Shown one piece after another: positions 6,294-9,007 of a DNA stretch of 9,007 bases (positions within the stretch are counted from its first letter, which is position 1; every line of letters starts with the position of its first letter). The notes beneath the pieces are model-generated. The model did no database searches and had not been told where the DNA came from. It worked only from the letters and a program-made list of their open reading frames with translations. Source of the stretch: Candidatus Omnitrophota bacterium (GTDB taxonomy: Bacteria > Omnitrophota > Gorgyraeia > Zapsychrales > JANLHA01). A program made the translations under genes and the position numbers. The stretch is from the NCBI GenBank assembly GCA_023247815.1, contig JAHFFS010000043.1, positions 1-9,007 of the forward strand, read 5' to 3'.

Positions 6294-7294
6294 CAACTCA
6301 AATAAAATCCCTTAAGATGCTGTTTAAACTCTTCTATCCCCCAATTTCTCACAACGATTCGAGGGATCTGATAAATATCGCTCCAGCGATGAACCTGCCA
6401 GTAAAAATTGGCAGAAGCCATCGTAAAATCCAACTCTTTAACAATCCTGATACTCTGACGGTCATAGTCTTCCCGAGCACCATAGGGATAAGAAAAATGG
6501 TTGATCTTTTGACCAGTCAAATTTTCCAAAACCAATTTGGATTTCTGGATTTCATCAAACTGTTCTTGATAAGACAACATCGATAAGGACACGTGATTGT
6601 GCGTATGCGCTCCGATCACCGCTGATTTTGACTTGCTCATCTTCTGGATGTCCGTGGTCATCATTGTTCGATGAGTTTCTCTCCCCTCGCGCGGCACCCC
6701 TGCCCAAACACACAATTGCTGAAAAATCTGCTCACGGATCTCAGGCTTTTGCTTCTTCACAATAGGGTGAAGTGTGAAATAAACTAACCTCCTGGCTTCA
6801 AAATTCTGGGTGGAAAAGGAATACATCCGACCATCAACACTAAGCTTTAGTTCCGGGGGAGGTTGTCTGTCCTGTAAAAAAATGCGCTCGAGATCATCCC
6901 ACCAGAATTCCTGACGAGAACCAATATTTGCTGTTGAAATATAAAACAGCGCCTGGACGTTCAGTGACTCCAATACCGGCAATGCCTGCTGAGCGTTATC
7001 AGCGTAGCCGTCATCAAAGGTCAAAATCAGACTTCGGCTTAGGAATGGCTTTCTCTTGGTAATCGATTCTTGAAATTCGTCAATGGTCAGAATGTGATAA
7101 ACTTTTTTCAAATACTCCATGTGCTGATAAAAATTCTGAAAACTGACCGCAAGCTGCTGAGGGTCAAACTCTAGATCAGCAATTCTATGATAAAGCAGAA
7201 CAATCGCAGGAAAATCCAATAGATTTGAAATTTGACGAACAGATTTCCCGACACACCCCCTCATTCCCAGCATCGTGCTTGACAAATCGATCAT
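6293..7294 (-). CDS. Polysaccharide deacetylase (NodB homology domain)
   Basis: A carbohydrate esterase family 4-type hydrolase, 333 residues, expected to remove N- or O-acetyl groups from a sugar using a divalent metal. Seen: YHRI at 35-38; motif 1 TFDDGYADN at 92-100 with catalytic base and metal-binding Asp (D94, D95); a WWDDLERIF segment at 131-139 typical of the longer subgroup common in glycan clusters; motif 2 as H230-x3-H234 in GAHTHNH; motif 3 as SYPYG at 268-272, where classic NodB has R-x-P-Y. No signal peptide or N-terminal membrane helix is visible, so it may act on a cytoplasmic or lipid-linked intermediate. It starts 3 bases after the FkbM gene stop and its own stop overlaps the next ATG. 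Position in a glycosyltransferase operon argues for glycan modification rather than chitin or peptidoglycan turnover. Confidence 0.93.
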   Translation of the reverse strand: MIDLSSTMLGMRGCVGKSVRQISNLLDFPAIVLLYHRIADLEFDPQQLAVSFQNFYQHMEYLKKVYHILTIDEFQESITKRKPFLSRSLILTFDDGYADNAQQALPVLESLNVQALFYISTANIGSRQEFWWDDLERIFLQDRQPPPELKLSVDGRMYSFSTQNFEARRLVYFTLHPIVKKQKPEIREQIFQQLCVWAGVPREGRETHRTMMTTDIQKMSKSKSAVIGAHTHNHVSLSMLSYQEQFDEIQKSKLVLENLTGQKINHFSYPYGAREDYDRQSIRIVKELDFTMASANFYWQVHRWSDIYQIPRIVVRNWGIEEFKQHLKGFYLS

Positions 7295-7297
7295 GAT

Positions 7298-8107
7298 TTA
7301 GCTCTCACGATAGGCAAAAATGTTAACCTGCAAATCCATCTTCAACTCCCGCCCCCTATTGACAAACGGATACTTACGCGTATCGACATTCTGCAGATAA
7401 TAACGGAATCCAATTCTTGTCAGCAGTGCCAAAATTTGATCCAATTTCTGTTCTCGATGACTCCGACTGTGGTATTCAATGAATAAATTCCTTACCTTCT
7501 TTAAGGCGTCGCGACAATCTAAAATGACTTCATATTCCGCCCCTTCAATGTCAATTTTAAGCAAATCAACCTGTTCTTCTTTCGCCAGCCATTCTCCCAA
7601 TCGAATCGTTTCGACCTGAATGATGGCCCCATCCGTTTGATCAATAGCTCCGCCATCCGCCCCATCCACTCCAAAACGGACTTTCCCCGATGAGTGCCAA
7701 ACGGCTTTGTCAAAAACTTCTATATCCAAAATGTTATTGTCCTTCATATTTTTCTGAAAGGCCGCAAAAATATTTGGGTCAGCTTCAAAGGCTTTTATTC
7801 TCGCGTTTGGGTACAAAGTTTTAAAATATAAACAGCTTGTTCCAATATTGGCCCCGCAGTCGTAAATCACCGGATCCGGTCGATCAGCCGTGAATTTGTA
7901 AGTTTGTTCAAAAAAAATTTCTCTGAATTGCCAAATGAACGAGGCACAGTCCGGAACAAAGAATTGATATCTCAGGAATCGAATACGGCGAGAGGAATAC
8001 CGAGGAGAATTGCCAAACAAGACAATTAACCTTATAAATTCTCGATATTCTTTCGACTTGAGAAGTTGATACACCGGTGAAGCAATTTCCATAAACAGTT
8101 GTTTCAT
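7298..8107 (-). CDS. FkbM-family SAM-dependent methyltransferase
   Basis: An O-methyltransferase-like protein of 269 residues from the chosen ATG. FkbM proteins methylate hydroxyls on small molecules or sugars, and many sit in surface-polysaccharide clusters. Seen: a helical N-terminal extension of about 75 residues; SAM motif I VIYDCGANIG at 80-89; the acidic ribose-binding FEADP at 107-111; a valine-rich strand VEVFDKAVW region near 130-137; and the family hallmark LLKIDIEGAEYEVIL at 182-196. The frame stays open to a TTG three codons upstream (8116), but the ATG at 8107 overlaps the previous stop in an ATGA junction and is preferred; GGAAG lies close before it. In this context a sugar O-methyl group is the likely product, but the acceptor is unknown. 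Confidence 0.9.
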   Translation of the reverse strand: MKQLFMEIASPVYQLLKSKEYREFIRLIVLFGNSPRYSSRRIRFLRYQFFVPDCASFIWQFREIFFEQTYKFTADRPDPVIYDCGANIGTSCLYFKTLYPNARIKAFEADPNIFAAFQKNMKDNNILDIEVFDKAVWHSSGKVRFGVDGADGGAIDQTDGAIIQVETIRLGEWLAKEEQVDLLKIDIEGAEYEVILDCRDALKKVRNLFIEYHSRSHREQKLDQILALLTRIGFRYYLQNVDTRKYPFVNRGRELKMDLQVNIFAYRES

Positions 8108-8775
8108 TTCTTCCAAGCTTTGATAGCGATCAAGACCTGATAAACTTTGTCATTAACGTCCAATTCCTCTTTTGAAAGCTCCTCAGCGGCGATCCCTTCC
8201 AACAAAGAAATCGCGGACAAGACATTCCCGTAAGTGCTGATTTCAAAACGACCCTCTCCAAAAATTTCTTGAAATGCTTTTGTCATCGATAAATCGGTAA
8301 AGCGCCAATAATCTCCCCAACGGTCCATATCGTATTGCGAAATCTGACATAACCCTGCCACAGTGACTAAAGCGACCCCATTGGGTTTCAGCACCTGATG
8401 AATTCCTTTAATCGCACCTTGAAAATTGTAGATAAAATTCAAGGTCTGGGTACAAATGAAACAGTCAAATTTATCAACAGGGATTGTGTCAAATTTTGTA
8501 AGGTCACCATGAATCGTGGCGCAATGATTGGTCTTATCAAATCTTAAAACATCTCTGGTCGCGACCTTGTCACCAAACTTCCTGGTGTAACTGTCATCAG
8601 CAATTTCAAGAACTGTGCCATGAATCGATTTTCGATGGGCATCGAGAAATCGTTCAATATAATAGCGATCAATGGGCGTCCCTCGATCAAAACCAAATTT
8701 CAGTGAAAGAGGCGTGACTCTCCTAAAATTCATCCAATCAGGTTTATTGACTAGTCGTCTTATCAATTTTTTCAT
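8104..8775 (-). CDS. Class I SAM-dependent methyltransferase (first gene of the operon)
   Basis: A 223-residue methyltransferase of the Methyltransf_11-like type often found beside glycosyltransferases and deacetylases. Seen: FGFDRGTPIDRYYIERFL at 27-44, a segment I associate with this glycan-cluster subgroup; a degenerate SAM motif I, VLEIADDSYTRKFG, lacking the G-x-G-x-G loop; GDLTKFDTIP at about 90-99; motif II region FDCFICTQTLNFIY at about 103-116; LKPNGVALVTVAG at about 128-140; and SQYDMDRWGDYWRFTD at about 145-160, another subgroup hallmark. The ATG at 8775 is the only good start; no clear Shine-Dalgarno precedes it. Its stop overlaps the FkbM start by 4 bases. The substrate is unknown; a sugar or glycan carboxyl, amino or hydroxyl group is the reasonable guess. 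The family match is confident, the reaction is not. Confidence 0.88.
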   Translation of the reverse strand: MKKLIRRLVNKPDWMNFRRVTPLSLKFGFDRGTPIDRYYIERFLDAHRKSIHGTVLEIADDSYTRKFGDKVATRDVLRFDKTNHCATIHGDLTKFDTIPVDKFDCFICTQTLNFIYNFQGAIKGIHQVLKPNGVALVTVAGLCQISQYDMDRWGDYWRFTDLSMTKAFQEIFGEGRFEISTYGNVLSAISLLEGIAAEELSKEELDVNDKVYQVLIAIKAWKK

Positions 8776-8894
8776 ATCACAATTAACAACATTTCCAAAT
8801 ATTTTTCTATGATCTTACTCGAATTCTTTGCTTTATTAGGAAGACTCTTTTGACGCAAAGAAATCATACACAGGCAAGAGGGTCTCAATGAATG
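8776..8894. other. AT-rich leader and spacer upstream of the glycan operon
   Basis: No open reading frame of note. On the minus strand it must hold the operon promoter, but no convincing pair stands out: TTGCGT with TAAAGC at 17 bases is weak, and an isolated TATGAT has a fair -35 (TTGAGA) only at 14 bases. A 5-codon-plus-Met mini reading frame (ATGTTGTTA...TGA) ends over the methyltransferase ATG, but its significance is doubtful. Confidence 0.35.
8821..8865. repeat. 11-bp inverted repeat in the operon leader
   Basis: Arms at 8821-8831 (GAATTCTTTGC) and 8855-8865 (GCAAAGAAATC) pair at 10 of 11 positions, with one A-A mismatch at 8823/8863, around a 23-base centre. It lies 46-90 bases upstream of the first operon gene. 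It could be an operator, a leader hairpin or chance in AT-rich DNA. Confidence 0.4.
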
Positions 8895-8916
8895 ACCCCG
8901 GGGCAAGCCCCGAGGT
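8895..8916 (-). repeat. REP-like GC-rich palindrome
   Basis: Two 10-base arms (8895-8904 and 8907-8916) around an AA centre. On the plus strand one pair is a C-A mismatch. On the minus strand the same pair is a G-T(U) wobble, so the minus strand, ACCTCGGGGCTTGCCCCGGGGT, folds completely with a stable CUUG loop. This asymmetry suggests the functional single strand is the minus one. It has no T tract, so it is a poor intrinsic terminator. It lies 21 bases after the stop of the truncated right-edge gene. From memory it resembles palindromes that recur next to transposase genes in many draft genomes. Confidence 0.6.
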
Positions 8917-8937
8917 ATCTTTTCCCTGATTCGCTGA

Positions 8938-9007
8938 TCACAGATCGTCAAACAAGGTCAATTGGTCGCGATGAATGCGTTTATATTTTTTGCCTTGATT
9001 TTCAACG
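8938..9007 (-). CDS. C-terminal end of a gene entering from the right (possibly a transposase)
   Basis: The minus strand reads 22 open codons, ending KRIHRDQLTLFDDL and TGA (stop at 8940-8938); base 9007 is part of the preceding codon. The basic stretch followed by an acidic tail resembles the end of some transposases, and the palindrome just downstream fits a mobile-element end, but 22 residues are too few to assign a family. It is read in the same direction as the glycan operon, whose first gene begins 162 bases further on. Confidence 0.45.
   Translation of the reverse strand, partial: VENQGKKYKRIHRDQLTLFDDL

Noticed and set aside
6317..6586. 89-codon plus-strand open frame opposite the deacetylase gene
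   Set aside because: It is antisense to the conserved motif 2 and 3 region of the deacetylase and has no independent coding signal.
8776..8800. Mini upstream reading frame ending over the first methyltransferase ATG
   Set aside because: Only six codons, without any amino-acid run suggestive of attenuation and with a poorly spaced ribosome binding site; likely chance.
8895..8916. GC-rich palindrome as an intrinsic terminator for the right-edge gene
   Set aside because: The stem is strong but no T tract follows on either strand, so a REP-like repeat is the better reading.
1..9007. CRISPR array, tRNA, rRNA, phage or defence genes
   Set aside because: Reading the window I found no regularly spaced direct repeats, no cloverleaf or rRNA-like stretch, and no phage or known defence domain; all long frames are accounted for by repair, glycolysis and glycan genes.

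Overview
The window looks like a bacterial chromosomal segment of moderate GC content, with compact, mostly leaderless-protein genes, use of TTG as well as ATG starts, and no sign of phage or plasmid functions. The RecN protein carries an S-S-G-E ABC signature in place of the usual S-G-G-E. Together with the PPi-type phosphofructokinase this recalls, from memory, PVC-group or Candidatus Omnitrophota genomes. That placement is an inference of low to moderate confidence; no rRNA or other marker is present to fix it.

Layout. Positions 1-169 hold what looks like a divergent promoter region. To the left, a minus-strand gene appears to begin at position 5 and run off the window, with a Shine-Dalgarno sequence and a perfect TATAAT upstream. 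To the right, recN (170-1843, +) encodes the SMC-like DNA repair ATPase. It is followed by a phosphofructokinase gene (1965-3170, +) with the residues that mark the pyrophosphate-using subgroup. These two housekeeping genes meet, tail to tail and only 28 bases apart, a six-gene minus-strand operon running from 8775 down to 3199.

The operon reads, in transcription order: a class I SAM methyltransferase, an FkbM-family methyltransferase, a NodB-type polysaccharide deacetylase, a GT4 glycosyltransferase with a Cys-rich motif, a GT2 glycosyltransferase and a second GT4 glycosyltransferase. Junctions are a 4-nt overlap, a 3-nt gap, a 1-nt overlap, a 19-nt gap and a 16-nt gap, so the genes are very probably co-transcribed and in part translationally coupled. 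Together they would assemble and modify (deacetylate, methylate) an oligosaccharide, for example a repeat unit of an exopolysaccharide, O-antigen or surface glycan. No flippase, polymerase, priming transferase or sugar-nucleotide enzyme is in view, so this would be only part of the pathway. The GT2 gene is visibly more AT-rich than most of the window, suggesting mosaic assembly.

Upstream of the operon (8776-9007) lies an AT-rich spacer with an 11-bp inverted repeat, then a GC-rich REP-like palindrome. After it comes the last 22 codons of a minus-strand gene entering from the right, possibly a transposase. I found no CRISPR array, tRNA, rRNA or clearly new defence or mobile system. The most notable points are the active-site variation of the phosphofructokinase, the RecN signature variation, a deacetylase with no visible signal peptide inside a glycosyltransferase operon, and the palindrome next to the truncated gene at the right edge.
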